This document shows, piece after piece, positions 1 through 8,682 of a stretch of 64,000 nt of DNA. The translations under genes and the position numbers were made by a program. Numbering within the stretch: position 1 is the stretch's first letter; every line of letters begins with the position of its first letter. This DNA comes from Metabacillus kandeliae (GTDB taxonomy: Bacteria; Bacillota; Bacilli; Bacillales; Bacillaceae): contig NZ_JAJOZE010000015.1 in the NCBI RefSeq assembly GCF_021166585.1, positions 1-64,000 on the forward strand, written 5' to 3'. Below the pieces are notes generated by a model. That model ran no database searches and was not told where the DNA came from. It saw nothing but the letters and a program-made list of their open reading frames with translations.

Positions 1-12
1 TACGATATAATC

Positions 13-40
13 AAAACGAAACCCTGTTTCGTTTTTTTTT
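13..40 (+). terminator. intrinsic terminator at window edge
   Basis: AAAACGAAAC and GTTTCGTTTT form a 10-bp stem with a 3-nt loop, followed by a T run. It probably ends the operon to the left of the window (thiL in the B. subtilis order, which is inferred and not seen). Confidence 0.8.
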
Positions 41-120
41 ATGCCTTTCTTGCGCTTCTGCTTGAGAATTTGGCTAAACTGAGAAGAGAAGAATACTATG
101 CTTTGTTAATGAATTTTCAT

Positions 121-180
121 AAGGCAGCTCAAAGTTTGAGAGGCGGTCTCCGCTTGTTACCCTGAAACAGGGCTTGCCTT
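121..180 (+). other. three-hairpin structured leader before tsaE
   Basis: A closing stem AAGGCA/TGCCTT encloses three adjacent inverted repeats: CTCAAAGTTTGAG, GCGG-TCT-CCGC and CCCTG-AAA-CAGGG. The cloverleaf-like layout lies in the 5' region of the tsaE operon. It lacks a T-loop consensus and a CCA end, so it is not called a tRNA. It may be a leader RNA or a relic; its function is unknown. Confidence 0.4.
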
Positions 181-256
181 TATGCTTTCAAGTAAAAGGT
201 GTAGTATGATATTTATAGAATAAATAGAACGGCAGTTCAGTGCAGGTGATAGATAA

Positions 257-733
257 ATGGAACAATATAAACGAATAAGCAAGAGCTCTGAAGAAACTTC
301 TTTGCTTTCAGAAAAGCTTGGCTGCCTTTTGCAGTCCGGCATGGTGCTGACTCTTGAAGGGGATCTTGGAGCAGGAAAGACCACCTTTACAAAAGGGCTG
401 GCAAAGGGACTTGGCATTACTCGAAATGTGAACAGTCCAACCTTTACGATCATTAAGGAATATCAGGGCGGCCGTCTGCCCCTTTACCATATGGATGTTT
501 ACAGGCTTGGGGATCAGGAGGAAGATCTCGGGTTTGATGAATATTTTGAAGGCAGCGGTGTGACTGTTGTGGAGTGGGCTCATTTAATTGGGGATCAGCT
601 GCCTGCTGAAAGGCTTGATATAGAAATTACCCATCTTGATAATAACGAACGCAGCCTGGCTTTTTTTCCAAAAGGTGAAGCCTATCTTACTGTGTGCAAG
701 GAGCTTTTTACAAATGAAAGCAATCGCGATTGA
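257..733 (+). CDS. tsaE: tRNA t6A biosynthesis ATPase TsaE (YdiB)
   Basis: P-loop ATPase that works with TsaB and TsaD in the threonylcarbamoyl transfer making t6A37 on ANN-decoding tRNAs, in the cytoplasm. At 158 aa it has the usual family length. The Walker A motif GDLGAGKTT lies at residues 35-43, followed by the family signatures NSPTF (59-63 region), YHMDVYRL and VVEWAHL. It is the first gene of the tsaE-tsaB-rimI-tsaD run; its end overlaps the start of tsaB by 20 nt, which implies translational coupling. The identity rests on motifs and on conserved Bacillus gene order. Confidence 0.96.
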   Translation: MEQYKRISKSSEETSLLSEKLGCLLQSGMVLTLEGDLGAGKTTFTKGLAKGLGITRNVNSPTFTIIKEYQGGRLPLYHMDVYRLGDQEEDLGFDEYFEGSGVTVVEWAHLIGDQLPAERLDIEITHLDNNERSLAFFPKGEAYLTVCKELFTNESNRD

Positions 734-1403
734 TACTTCTAATAATACACTTGGCATAGCAGTTCTTAATGGTGAAACAGTTGCAGGGGAATACATCACG
801 AATCTGAAAAAAAACCATTCCCTCCGCGCGATGCCTGCTATTGAGGCTCTTCTGAAGGAATGCGGCCTGGCTCCTCAGGATTTGGATAAAGTTATTGTAG
901 CAAATGGCCCAGGCTCTTATACAGGTGTCAGAATAGGTGTTTCTATTGCAAAAACACTTGCCTGGTCTCTAAATATCCCTGTCGCTGCTGTTTCGAGCCT
1001 TGAAGTGCTTGCTGCAAACGGACACTTTTTCAGCGGCAGCATCTGCCCTTTATTTGATGCGCGCAGAGGCCGTGTATATACGGGTTTATACCGGTACCAA
1101 AATAGGGAAATAAAGTGTACAGCAGAAGATTGCAATGTATTGCTGACAGACTGGCTGAAGATGCTGAAGGAAAAAGGGGATCCTGTCCTGTTTCTCGGCA
1201 GCGATACGGGAATCCATCAGGAAACAATCGAAGAGTACCTTGGAGAAAAAGCTGTGTTCGGAAGCTTAACGCTCCAAAACCCGCGTCCATCAGAGCTTGG
1301 GCGTTTAGGTCTGAAAAAAGAAAATTGCCAAGTGCACGCTTTAGTACCGAATTATACAAGGCTCGCTGAAGCGGAAGCTAAGTGGCTTGAGGAGCAAAAG
1401 TAA
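714..1403 (+). CDS. tsaB: tRNA t6A biosynthesis protein TsaB (YdiC)
   Basis: Inactive ASKHA-fold paralogue of TsaD that dimerises with it in the t6A-synthesising complex. The start is placed at ATG 714, inside the end of tsaE, because an AAGGAG site lies 10 nt upstream and the product then begins MKAIAIDTS as in the family. An in-frame ATG at 636 would add an unconserved extension. The signature ANGPGSYTGVRIG (residues 63-75) is present. Length is 229 aa, normal for Bacillus. It is followed by rimI in the same transcription unit. Confidence 0.95.
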   Translation: MKAIAIDTSNNTLGIAVLNGETVAGEYITNLKKNHSLRAMPAIEALLKECGLAPQDLDKVIVANGPGSYTGVRIGVSIAKTLAWSLNIPVAAVSSLEVLAANGHFFSGSICPLFDARRGRVYTGLYRYQNREIKCTAEDCNVLLTDWLKMLKEKGDPVLFLGSDTGIHQETIEEYLGEKAVFGSLTLQNPRPSELGRLGLKKENCQVHALVPNYTRLAEAEAKWLEEQK

Positions 1404-1416
1404 GTTGGTGGGGATT

Positions 1417-1866
1417 GTGGAAAAAAACGTGACGATTCGAATGATGACAGCAGAAGACATAGAGGCAGTCCACCATGTAGAACTGCAGTCATTCAGTGTC
1501 CCATGGACAAAAGAATCCTTTTATAATGAAGTGGTGCATAATATGTTTGCCACATACCTTGTGGCGGAGATTGAGGGGGAAATTGTCGGCTATTGCGGAC
1601 TTTGGGTGATTATTGATGAAGCCCAGATTACGAATATTGCCGTACTGCCTGAATACCGGGGAAACAGCATTGGTGAGCATCTTCTCAGAAAGGCAAGCAG
1701 GATTGCCAAAAAGAGGGGAGCCGTTAAGCTCTCGCTTGAAGTCCGGGTTTCCAATTATGCCGCACAAGGATTATATCGAAAGCTTGGATTTGAACCAGGG
1801 GGCGTCAGGAAAAACTATTACACAGACAACCTCGAAGATGCCTTAGTAATGTGGGTGAGTATTTAA
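1417..1866 (+). CDS. rimI: ribosomal-protein-alanine N-acetyltransferase RimI (YdiD)
   Basis: GNAT acetyltransferase, in the RimI family that acetylates the N-terminal alanine of ribosomal protein S18. The acetyl-CoA-binding stretch [14 protein letters not shown], the [20 protein letters not shown] segment and the terminal [15 protein letters not shown] are all typical. The start is uncertain: GTG 1417 and TTG 1405 are both compatible with the GGTGGGG or GAGGAG sites, while ATG 1387 would overlap tsaB. The stop overlaps the tsaD start as TAATG, showing operon organisation. Length about 149 aa matches the family. Confidence 0.93.
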   Translation: MEKNVTIRMMTAEDIEAVHHVELQSFSVPWTKESFYNEVVHNMFATYLVAEIEGEIVGYCGLWVIIDEAQITNIAVLPEYRGNSIGEHLLRKASRIAKKRGAVKLSLEVRVSNYAAQGLYRKLGFEPGGVRKNYYTDNLEDALVMWVSI

Positions 1867-2885
1867 TGGATAGCAGCCAATATATTTTAGGAATTGAAAC
1901 AAGCTGTGATGAAACGGCAGCTTCCGTCGTAAAAGACGGAAAGGATATTTTGTCTAATGTCGTCGCCTCACAGATTGAAAGCCATAAGCGGTTCGGCGGG
2001 GTCGTCCCTGAAATCGCTTCAAGGCATCATGTGGAGCAGCTGACTCTCGTGTTAGAGGAAGCAATGGAAAAGGCAGAGCTGCAATTTGAGGATTTAAGCG
2101 CTATCGCCGTAACAGAGGGTCCCGGTCTTGTAGGGGCGCTTCTGGTCGGTGTGAATGCAGCGAAGGCTCTCTCTTTTGCAAAAGGTCTGCCGCTTGTAGG
2201 TGTGCACCATATTGCCGGCCATATTTATGCAAACCGGCTTGTTGCAGAAATGAAGTTTCCGCTAATTGCCCTGGTCGTTTCTGGAGGCCATACAGAGCTT
2301 GTTTATATGAAAGAGCACGGTTCCTTTGAAGTGATTGGGGAAACGAGAGATGATGCAGCAGGTGAAGCCTATGACAAAGTAGCGCGCACACTTAAGCTTC
2401 CTTATCCGGGCGGCCCTCATATCGACAGGCTGGCGGCAGAAGGTACTCCTTCTATTAAGCTTCCCCGGGCTTGGCTGGAAGAAGGTTCATATGACTTCAG
2501 CTTCAGCGGGCTGAAATCTGCTGTGATCAACACCTTGCATAATGCCAATCAAAAAGGGGAAGAAATTGACCCGAAGAATTTGGCAGCAAGCTTTCAGGAA
2601 AGTGTTATTGAAGTACTGACGGAAAAAACAAGGCGGGCTGCTGAACAGTACGGAGCGAAACAGGTATTGCTCGCAGGAGGAGTCGCAGCCAATAAAGGCT
2701 TGAGGAAGGCACTTGAGCAAACCTTTAGCGGCCGCGACGACCTGGAGCTTATCATCCCGCCGCTTTCGCTTTGTACCGATAACGCAGCAATGATCGCGGC
2801 AGCAGGCAGCGTGTTATTTGAAAAAGGAAGCAGAGCCAAGCTGGATTTAAACGGCAGCCCAGGCTTGGAACTCACATCTTATTAA
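1866..2885 (+). CDS. tsaD: tRNA N6-threonylcarbamoyladenosine transferase TsaD
   Basis: Catalytic subunit that transfers threonylcarbamoyl from its AMP adduct to A37 of tRNA. The start ATG shares its first base with the rimI stop. Visible family marks are [12 protein letters not shown] near the N-terminus, the metal-binding pair in HHIAGH (H115 and H119), SGGHTEL and the C-terminal [10 protein letters not shown]. Length 339 aa is normal. It is the last gene of the t6A operon and is followed directly by an intrinsic terminator. Confidence 0.97.
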   Translation: MDSSQYILGIETSCDETAASVVKDGKDILSNVVASQIESHKRFGGVVPEIASRHHVEQLTLVLEEAMEKAELQFEDLSAIAVTEGPGLVGALLVGVNAAKALSFAKGLPLVGVHHIAGHIYANRLVAEMKFPLIALVVSGGHTELVYMKEHGSFEVIGETRDDAAGEAYDKVARTLKLPYPGGPHIDRLAAEGTPSIKLPRAWLEEGSYDFSFSGLKSAVINTLHNANQKGEEIDPKNLAASFQESVIEVLTEKTRRAAEQYGAKQVLLAGGVAANKGLRKALEQTFSGRDDLELIIPPLSLCTDNAAMIAAAGSVLFEKGSRAKLDLNGSPGLELTSY

Positions 2886-2891
2886 CAGGTT

Positions 2892-2922
2892 AAGGCATCT
2901 TCCACAGGAAGATGCCTTTTAT
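2892..2922 (+). terminator. terminator of the tsaE-tsaD operon
   Basis: AAGGCATCTTCC and GGAAGATGCCTT form a perfect 12-bp stem with a 3-nt loop, followed by TTATTTT, 7 nt after the tsaD stop. Confidence 0.9.
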
Positions 2923-2941
2923 TTTGGCGTAATTTACTTCA

Positions 2942-3119
2942 TTATCCACGTTATCCACTAAGTTATCCACAAGATTTTGCGAGGATTTTTTCGGCCTTGG
3001 AACACTTGATACATCAAGGTTCTGTCACAATAGGATTTGTGAAAATATTCGAACAGGTTTGTGGATAATGTGCATAACTTTCTTGATAACTGCTGTAAAG
3101 CCGCTGAAGCTGTGGATAA
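2942..3119. promoter_or_regulatory. DnaA-box cluster between tsaD and ydiF
   Basis: Four exact matches to TTATNCACA lie at 2963-2971 (plus) and at 3060-3068, 3069-3077 and 3111-3119 (minus). Two 8/9 matches, TTATCCACG and TTATCCACT, lie at 2942-2950 and 2951-2959. Six boxes in 178 bp, opposed in orientation around an 88-bp gap, is far above chance. From memory, B. subtilis has an oriC-outlying DnaA-box cluster in this same gcp(tsaD)-ydiF interval that helps restrain replication initiation. Confidence 0.85.
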
Positions 3120-3146
3120 AAAAACACTGGCTTAATCAGCCAGTGC
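3118..3146 (-). terminator. terminator of ydiF enclosing its stop codon
   Basis: On the minus strand CACTGGCT and AGCCAGTG form an 8-bp stem followed by seven T. The ydiF stop codon lies at the stem-loop boundary, so termination is embedded in the end of the gene, and the T tract runs into the last DnaA box. Confidence 0.85.
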
Positions 3147-5075
3147 TTCTTCTTCGAGCAGCTCCCATTCTTCCATAAGTGTTTCAATTTTGTTTTTGTT
3201 GCCGTCAATCAAAGCGTTCATTTCCTGCACTTTTTCATAATCCTGGTAAACAGCAGGGTCTGCCAGCTTTTCGTTATGTTCTTCGTTCTGCTCTTCCAGT
3301 ATGGCCAGCTCGTTTTCAATTTCCTGAATCCGGCGCTGACGCTGCCTTTCAATCTTTTTCTGCTCTTTATCCTGCTGGTAGGTAAGCTTTTTGGCATCCT
3401 CTTCTTTTACCGCAGATTTGCTTGATTCATTTTGTCTGATGCGTTCCAGCTCAAGCTGCTCCGCTTTCTTTTCCACAAAATAATCATAGTCCCCCAAATA
3501 CTCGGTCAGGGACTGCGGCGCCAATTCAAAGACTTTTGTGGAGATTCTGTTGATAAAATATCTGTCATGGGAAACAAAGAGAATGGTTCCCGGGTAATCA
3601 ATCAGCGCATTCTCCAGCACCTCTTTGCTGTCAAGGTCAAGGTGGTTAGTCGGCTCATCGAGAATGAGAAAATTCGCTTTTTCCAGCATCAGTTTGGCAA
3701 GCGCAAGCCGGGCTTTTTCTCCTCCGCTCAATGTAGACACAGTTTTCAGGACATCATCGCCTGTGAAAAGGAAATTGCCGAGCACGGTGCGGATCTCCTT
3801 TTCAGGTTTGAGCGGGTAATCATCCCAAAGCTCATTCAGCACCCGTTTATTTGACGTTAATTCTGCCTGCTGCTGGTCATAGTAGCCGATTTTTACATTA
3901 GAGCCCATTTGAATCTCTCCGGACAATGCTTTCAGTCTGCCAACAAGTGTTTTCAGCAGAGTCGATTTGCCGATTCCGTTCGGACCGACGAGGGCAATGC
4001 TGTCTTTTCTTGAAATATGGAACGAAATATGAGAGATGGTCGGTTTCTTTTCATCATAAGAAACGGAAAGGCTGCTGACTTTCAAGACGTCATTCCCCGT
4101 CTGTCTTTCAATATCAAAATGAAAGCTGGCTGATTTTTCATCCCCGCTCGGCCTGTCCAAGATATCCATGCGCTCGAGCTGCTTGCGCCTGCTTTGGGCC
4201 CTTTTGGTTGTGGAGGCCCGTGCCAGGTTTTTCTGTACGAAGTCTTTCAGCTTCGCTACTTCATCCTGCTGTTTTTCGTAAAGCTTCAAATCGCGCTCAT
4301 ACTGCTCTGCCTTTGCTTCAAGGTATTTGCTGTAGTTTCCGATGTATTTCGATGACTGATGGCGTGAAATTTCATATACCTGTGTAACGACCTTGTCAAG
4401 GAAATACCTGTCATGGGAAACGATGAGAACAGCGCCGGGATAGCTCTGCAGGTACTGTTCGAGCCATGTAAGTGTTTCAATATCCAAATGGTTGGTAGGC
4501 TCGTCCAAAATCAACAGCTCAGGCTTTGTCAGCAGCAATTTGCCGAGTGCAAGCCGTGTTTTCTGCCCGCCGCTCAAAGAGTCAATTTTTGTTGACGGAT
4601 CAAAGGCTGCAAAGCCGAGACCATGGAGAACAGACCTGATATCCGCTTCATATTGATAGCCGCCTTTTTCCTTAAAAGCTGTTTGAATGGCATCATATTC
4701 ATTCATCAGCCGCTGGAAACCGTCCGGATCGCCAGAAGGATCTGTTCCTGACATGTTTTCCTCAAGCCGGCGCATTTTTTTCTCCATATTGCGGACTTCA
4801 TCAAAAACAGTCAGCATTTCATCCCAAATGCTGAGGCCTGACTCAAGTCCGGTATTTTGTTCAAGGTAGCCGACCGTAAGCCCCTTCGGCATGAAAATTT
4901 CTCCCGAATCGTATGAGAGCTGGCCGGAAATCACCTTCAGAAGGGTCGATTTGCCTGCTCCATTCCGGCCGACAAGCGCGATGCGGTCTCTTGACTGTAT
5001 TTCAAGCTTAATGTTCGATAAAATAAGATCAGCGCCAAATGATTTTGTGAGCTGATGAACTTGTAGGATAATCAT
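3132..5075 (-). CDS. ydiF: ABC-F ATPase YdiF (ribosome-associated)
   Basis: Cytosolic duplicated ATP-binding protein of the ABC-F class, which acts on the ribosome as a translation factor or protection protein rather than as a transporter. At 647 aa it matches B. subtilis YdiF. Domain 1 has GRNGAGKST (36-44) and LSGGQ; domain 2 has GPNGIGKST and LSGGEKARLALAKLML. There are two HDRYF switch regions and no membrane segments. The C-terminal 90 residues are a charged coiled coil typical of this subfamily. It is a monocistronic gene convergent to tsaD, with the DnaA-box cluster downstream. Confidence 0.93.
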   Translation of the reverse strand: MIILQVHQLTKSFGADLILSNIKLEIQSRDRIALVGRNGAGKSTLLKVISGQLSYDSGEIFMPKGLTVGYLEQNTGLESGLSIWDEMLTVFDEVRNMEKKMRRLEENMSGTDPSGDPDGFQRLMNEYDAIQTAFKEKGGYQYEADIRSVLHGLGFAAFDPSTKIDSLSGGQKTRLALGKLLLTKPELLILDEPTNHLDIETLTWLEQYLQSYPGAVLIVSHDRYFLDKVVTQVYEISRHQSSKYIGNYSKYLEAKAEQYERDLKLYEKQQDEVAKLKDFVQKNLARASTTKRAQSRRKQLERMDILDRPSGDEKSASFHFDIERQTGNDVLKVSSLSVSYDEKKPTISHISFHISRKDSIALVGPNGIGKSTLLKTLVGRLKALSGEIQMGSNVKIGYYDQQQAELTSNKRVLNELWDDYPLKPEKEIRTVLGNFLFTGDDVLKTVSTLSGGEKARLALAKLMLEKANFLILDEPTNHLDLDSKEVLENALIDYPGTILFVSHDRYFINRISTKVFELAPQSLTEYLGDYDYFVEKKAEQLELERIRQNESSKSAVKEEDAKKLTYQQDKEQKKIERQRQRRIQEIENELAILEEQNEEHNEKLADPAVYQDYEKVQEMNALIDGNKNKIETLMEEWELLEEEALAD

Positions 5076-5220
5076 AGTTTCACCTCTAATAGACTAATTT
5101 AAGTGTAGCCTATGAAACCAGCAAGGGCAACAGTTTGCCTTGCACGGGGAAACCTTATCCAGAAAAAGACAATCAGCCGGAAATGGTGTATAGTTTGATA
5201 AAGGAGAGGGTTTTGGCTAT

Positions 5221-5718
5221 ATGGCTGATTTTACTCATTTTAATGAACAGGGCCGTGCAAAAATGGTTGATATAACGGAGAAAGCATCAACAGTCCGCAC
5301 AGCAGAGGCCCGATCCAAAGTAACCATGAATAAAGAAACCTATAATAAAATTCAAAACCGCGAAATTGGCAAGGGGGATGTACTGGCAGTGGCTCAGGTA
5401 GCAGGGATAATGGCTGCCAAGCAAACATCCAGCATCATTCCTATGTGCCATCCGATTCCGATCCACGGGGTAGATATTTCCTTTGATTGGGAAGATACCG
5501 ATGACAGCTCAATCTTGCTGATTAAGGTGGAAGCAAGAACGAAAGGCGGCACAGGTATTGAAATGGAAGCGCTGACTTCCGCATCAGTCTGCGCGCTTAC
5601 GGTTTATGATATGTGCAAAGCAGCAGACAAAGGAATGATCATCGGCCCAACCTATCTGCAGAAGAAGACAGGGGGCAAAAGCGGCGAATACCGCCGCAAC
5701 GAAGGCATCGAAGAGTGA
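5221..5718 (+). CDS. moaC: cyclic pyranopterin monophosphate synthase MoaC
   Basis: Molybdenum-cofactor enzyme converting the MoaA product to cyclic pyranopterin monophosphate. The family motifs [35 protein letters not shown] and the end [11 protein letters not shown] are intact in 165 aa. An AAAGGAGAGG site precedes the ATG. No other moa or moe genes are in the window; the isolated moaC between ydiF and rex is the normal Bacillus arrangement. The stop is 10 nt from the rex start, so the two are probably cotranscribed. Confidence 0.96.
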   Translation: MADFTHFNEQGRAKMVDITEKASTVRTAEARSKVTMNKETYNKIQNREIGKGDVLAVAQVAGIMAAKQTSSIIPMCHPIPIHGVDISFDWEDTDDSSILLIKVEARTKGGTGIEMEALTSASVCALTVYDMCKAADKGMIIGPTYLQKKTGGKSGEYRRNEGIEE

Positions 5719-5728
5719 GGGATAAAAC

Positions 5729-6373
5729 ATGAATATTGATCAGTCTAAAATACCTCAGGCTACGGCCAAGCGGCTCCCGCTTTATTACCGGTTTATCCAG
5801 AATCTCCATGCATCAGGCAAGCAAAGGGTATCCTCTGCTGAGCTGAGTGATGCAGTAAAGGTTGATTCTGCAACAATCCGGCGGGATTTTTCCTATTTCG
5901 GCGCGCTCGGAAAAAAAGGATACGGCTACAATGTTAATTACTTGCTGTCTTTTTTCAGTAAAACGCTTGACCAGGACGAGGTGACAAAAGTTATTTTAAT
6001 TGGAGTCGGCAATCTTGGAACGGCCTTTCTCCATTATAATTTTTCCAAAAACAACAATACGCAGATCACATTTGCCTTTGATGTGGATGAGAAAAAAATA
6101 GGAACAGAGGTCGGCGGGGTGCCGATTCATCATTTGGATTCGCTTGAAGAGAACATGCCGGATGATACCCCTGTTGCCATCCTGACTGTCCCAGCTCCTG
6201 CAGCCCAGTCCATTACGGACAGGCTTGTCAAAAAAGGGATCAAAGGAATCTTAAATTTCACGCCGGCAAGGCTCAATGTCCCGGAATCCATCCGGATCCA
6301 TCATATTGATCTTGCCGTTGAACTGCAATCGCTTGTATACTTTTTAAAACACTACCAGGGAGAATCTTCTTAA
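5729..6373 (+). CDS. rex: redox-sensing transcriptional repressor Rex
   Basis: NADH/NAD+-sensing repressor of fermentation and respiration genes. The N-terminal winged helix contains [20 protein letters not shown] and the [16 protein letters not shown] segment; the central Rossmann fold carries GVGNLGTAF (residues about 91-99). It ends in the domain-swapped helix [18 protein letters not shown]. Length 214 aa is standard. It follows moaC closely and precedes a 34-aa micro-ORF and tatC. Confidence 0.96.
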   Translation: MNIDQSKIPQATAKRLPLYYRFIQNLHASGKQRVSSAELSDAVKVDSATIRRDFSYFGALGKKGYGYNVNYLLSFFSKTLDQDEVTKVILIGVGNLGTAFLHYNFSKNNNTQITFAFDVDEKKIGTEVGGVPIHHLDSLEENMPDDTPVAILTVPAPAAQSITDRLVKKGIKGILNFTPARLNVPESIRIHHIDLAVELQSLVYFLKHYQGESS

Positions 6374-6387
6374 GAAGGGATGAGGCT

Positions 6388-6492
6388 ATGAAAACAGCAG
6401 CAAAAGCAGCAGCTGTTCTTGCCGGAGTATTGATCGGGCTCAGTGTGAAGCCGAAAAAGGCTTACGCTCCTGGAAAGAAAAAGAAAAGCTGA
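6388..6492 (+). CDS. 34-aa basic hydrophobic micro-protein between rex and tatC
   Basis: ATG with a GGGATGAGG ribosome binding site 14 nt after the rex stop, ending 24 nt before tatC. The product has an Ala/Val/Leu-rich core (residues 4-20) and a lysine-rich tail ending GKKKKS, so it could be a single-span membrane peptide or an uncleaved signal-like peptide. In B. subtilis tatAY occupies this slot. This product has no FGPKKLPE-type TatA hinge and no amphipathic helix, so it is not called TatA. Function unknown; it may not be expressed. Confidence 0.5.
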   Translation: MKTAAKAAAVLAGVLIGLSVKPKKAYAPGKKKKS

Positions 6493-6516
6493 CCATTAAA
6501 GGGATGGGGACTAGAA

Positions 6517-7272
6517 ATGAAACAAAAGGAGATGTCTGTATACGATCATTTGGCCGAGGTCAGAATGCGGCTTTTTGCCGTCGCTCTCTTTTTTGCCGCC
6601 GCTCTGATCGCCGGCTTTTTTCTGACCAAGCCGGTTATGGTTTATTTGCAGCACACGAATGAAGCGAAGCTATTTGCTTTAAACGCGTTTAAACTGACAG
6701 ACCCTATGCTTGTCTATATGCAATTCACCTTCATCATTGCCATAATCATTACCTCACCCGTGATTTTATATCAGCTGTGGGCATTTGTCAGTCCAGGTCT
6801 TTATGAGAAAGAGCGGAAGGTAACGCTCAGCTACATACCGATTGCGCTTCTGCTGTTTCTGCTTGGTATTTCATTCGGCTACTTCGTGCTGTTTCCGATT
6901 GTGGTCGGCTTTATGACCAAGATCTCCAGAGAGCTTGGCATTGCACAGGTAATCGGGGTGCACGAATATTTCACCTTTCTTATTGAGCTCGTTCTGCCGT
7001 TCGGACTTTTATTTCAGCTGCCTGTTGCTGTCATGTTTTTAACAAGGCTTGGCATGGTTACTCCCATGCTGCTGTCCAAGATGAGAAGGTATGCCTATGT
7101 CATCTTGCTGGTTGTTGCAGCATTTATTACACCTCCAGAGGTTCTTTCCCAAATACTTGTAGCTGTTCCGCTTATTTTGCTGTATGAAGTCAGCATCATC
7201 ATTTCGCGGATTTCCTACCGGAAAGCCCAGAAGTCCATATTTGAAGAACAAAACCAAAGCCTTTCCAAATAG
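6517..7272 (+). CDS. tatC: Sec-independent protein translocase TatC
   Basis: Integral membrane receptor of the twin-arginine translocation system, which recognises the RR signal of folded substrates. The N-terminal cytoplasmic HLAEVRMRL segment and the six membrane spans, with FVSPGLYEKERK after span 2 and a C-terminal ITPPEVLSQ loop, are typical. At 251 aa it matches TatCy. It lies after rex as in B. subtilis, but there is no tatA beside it, so the pore subunit must be encoded elsewhere. Confidence 0.95.
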   Translation: MKQKEMSVYDHLAEVRMRLFAVALFFAAALIAGFFLTKPVMVYLQHTNEAKLFALNAFKLTDPMLVYMQFTFIIAIIITSPVILYQLWAFVSPGLYEKERKVTLSYIPIALLLFLLGISFGYFVLFPIVVGFMTKISRELGIAQVIGVHEYFTFLIELVLPFGLLFQLPVAVMFLTRLGMVTPMLLSKMRRYAYVILLVVAAFITPPEVLSQILVAVPLILLYEVSIIISRISYRKAQKSIFEEQNQSLSK

Positions 7273-7344
7273 GAAGGGCTTTTGCTGTGTCATGGTGAAC
7301 TTAAAAGAATAGGAATTCAACTATAAAAAGAAGGGAGCTTGGTA

Positions 7345-7713
7345 ATGAAATATCTATGCATTGGCTATTTAAATCCGGAGAAAATGGATGCCCGTCCTAA
7401 GGAAGAGATCGAAGCAGTAATGAAGGAATGTGCATTGCATATGGAGGAGCTTGATAAAAGCGGATCCCTCATACTGGATGCAGGTGTTCGTGCGGAAGTG
7501 AAAGGGGTGCAGCGGGAAAATGGCCGCATTGCAGTACTCGATGACCCCTCAGCGAATACGAATGAGAGAATTGGGAGTGTCTTTTTCATAGAGGCAGATA
7601 ATATAGAGGAAGCCATTCGAATTGCCTCTCTTCATCCAACAATACAAGTGGCGGAAGGCGAACGATTGGGATGGAGGCTTGAAATTCGGCCCGTGCATTA
7701 TTTTAAGAACTAG
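7345..7713 (+). CDS. YciI-like (DGPF/YCII-related) protein
   Basis: Small cytosolic protein of the YCII-related ferredoxin-like fold, common in bacteria without a firmly assigned reaction. The 122-aa product has an N-terminal KYLCIGYL strand, a central GSVFFIEADNIEEAIRIASLHP helix and the terminal RLEIRPV that marks the family. ATG 7345 is chosen because AAGGGAG lies 7 nt upstream; the TTG at 7339 is not needed. It stands alone after tatC and ends at a bidirectional terminator. Confidence 0.75.
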   Translation: MKYLCIGYLNPEKMDARPKEEIEAVMKECALHMEELDKSGSLILDAGVRAEVKGVQRENGRIAVLDDPSANTNERIGSVFFIEADNIEEAIRIASLHPTIQVAEGERLGWRLEIRPVHYFKN

Positions 7714-7716
7714 GTC

Positions 7717-7749
7717 AAAAAAGGCATCCGGAGCTCCGAATGCCTTTTT
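7717..7749. terminator. bidirectional terminator between the YciI-like gene and ydiK
   Basis: AAAAAAGGCAT and ATGCCTTTTT with an inner CCGGAGCTCCG form a stem with A and T tracts on both sides, between convergent genes. Confidence 0.9.
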
Positions 7750-7750
7750 C

Positions 7751-7954
7751 TCATTTTCGATTTTTCATTTTCCGGACTTTATTTGCAAAAACAAACATTC
7801 GGATGCATGCAGTGTAATCAAATGTCGCAATAATAATCAGCGCGATGGTCGGAAACTTCCAGATCCCGCCTCCTGCTGATGCTACTGCAAGATAGGTAAA
7901 CAATACACCCATTCCCAGATAGAAAAATCCCATTATGTTTGGGCTTATTTTCAT
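7751..7954 (-). CDS. ydiK: small membrane protein YdiK (DUF4305 type)
   Basis: The 67-aa product has two predicted membrane segments (about residues 8-26 and 34-54) and a basic tail RKMKNRK. The sequence MGFFYLGMGVLFTYLAV resembles B. subtilis YdiK, which sits at the same place next to ydiL and groES. Its ribosome binding site lies within the last codons of the upstream ydiL homologue, with only 2 nt between the genes. No biochemical role is known. Confidence 0.8.
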   Translation of the reverse strand: MKISPNIMGFFYLGMGVLFTYLAVASAGGGIWKFPTIALIIIATFDYTACIRMFVFANKVRKMKNRK

Positions 7955-7956
7955 TC

Positions 7957-8682
7957 TTAAAGGCCTCCAATAATCAATTGCATACTGTGGCTCATCTGTT
8001 CAATTTGGTCTTTAAAGCCAAAATTCATTAACACGACGAGCGAGTTCATTGCCATATGGGCAATAATCGAGACGATAATCCGCTTTGTTTTAACATATAA
8101 AAAAGCAAAGGTGAAACCCATGGCGCTGTAGAGCAGGAGATGTACAGGCTCCAAATGGACAAGCGCGAAGACGAGCGAGCTGATCAGCGCTGCGATAAAA
8201 AAGTTCGTCTTCTTGTAAATGGATCCGAAAATGACTTTCCGGAACACAATTTCTTCTAAAATCGGCCCGACAATCGCTACAACGATCACGAGAAGCGGGG
8301 TATATGAGATAAACTCCAAAATCGTTTTCGTATTCTCAGATCCGGGCTTTATGTGGAAAACATAGGTTTCAATAGAAGCTGCGATGGATTGGGAAAAAAG
8401 AGCAAGGAAAACGCCGGCGATCGCCCAAACAGCAGAAATACCGCCAGATGCGGGCTTTCCTCTCAATTCAGTGTCCCCTTTATCAGCTCTGATCAGCAGC
8501 AGAATGATTACGAGAGCAGCGAGAAAGCTGAATACCGCCCAGTAGCCGGAAGCGATCTGGCCCGCAGTATGCCGCGGGAGCCCTTTTCCAACCCCAAGTG
8601 CGAGAAGAAGAAAGGGTCCGCCAAGACCTGACAGCTGCATCAGCACATATGTCATTAAAATAAACCAGTATTGTTTCTTCAC
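7957..8682 (-). CDS. ydiL: CPBP family intramembrane metalloprotease (YdiL)
   Basis: Type II CAAX-protease/bacteriocin-processing family membrane protein, 241 aa, with about seven hydrophobic segments. All three catalytic motifs are present: EEIVFR (E143, E144, R148), FALVHLEP (H176) and HMAMN (H209, N213). It is divergently transcribed from groES, with the CIRCE-controlled promoter between them, as in B. subtilis. The substrate is unknown; roles in peptide processing or bacteriocin immunity are inferred from the family. Confidence 0.9.
   Translation of the reverse strand: MKKQYWFILMTYVLMQLSGLGGPFLLLALGVGKGLPRHTAGQIASGYWAVFSFLAALVIILLLIRADKGDTELRGKPASGGISAVWAIAGVFLALFSQSIAASIETYVFHIKPGSENTKTILEFISYTPLLVIVVAIVGPILEEIVFRKVIFGSIYKKTNFFIAALISSLVFALVHLEPVHLLLYSAMGFTFAFLYVKTKRIIVSIIAHMAMNSLVVLMNFGFKDQIEQMSHSMQLIIGGL

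Noticed and set aside
121-180. tRNA gene
   Set aside because: Stem layout is cloverleaf-like but T-loop consensus, D-loop bases and a 7-bp acceptor stem are missing.
3037-3056. Rex operator near ydiF
   Set aside because: Only one half (TTGTGAAA) is present; the second TTCACAA half is missing.
6388-6492. TatA encoded before tatC
   Set aside because: The 34-aa product has no FGP hinge or amphipathic helix and is far too short.
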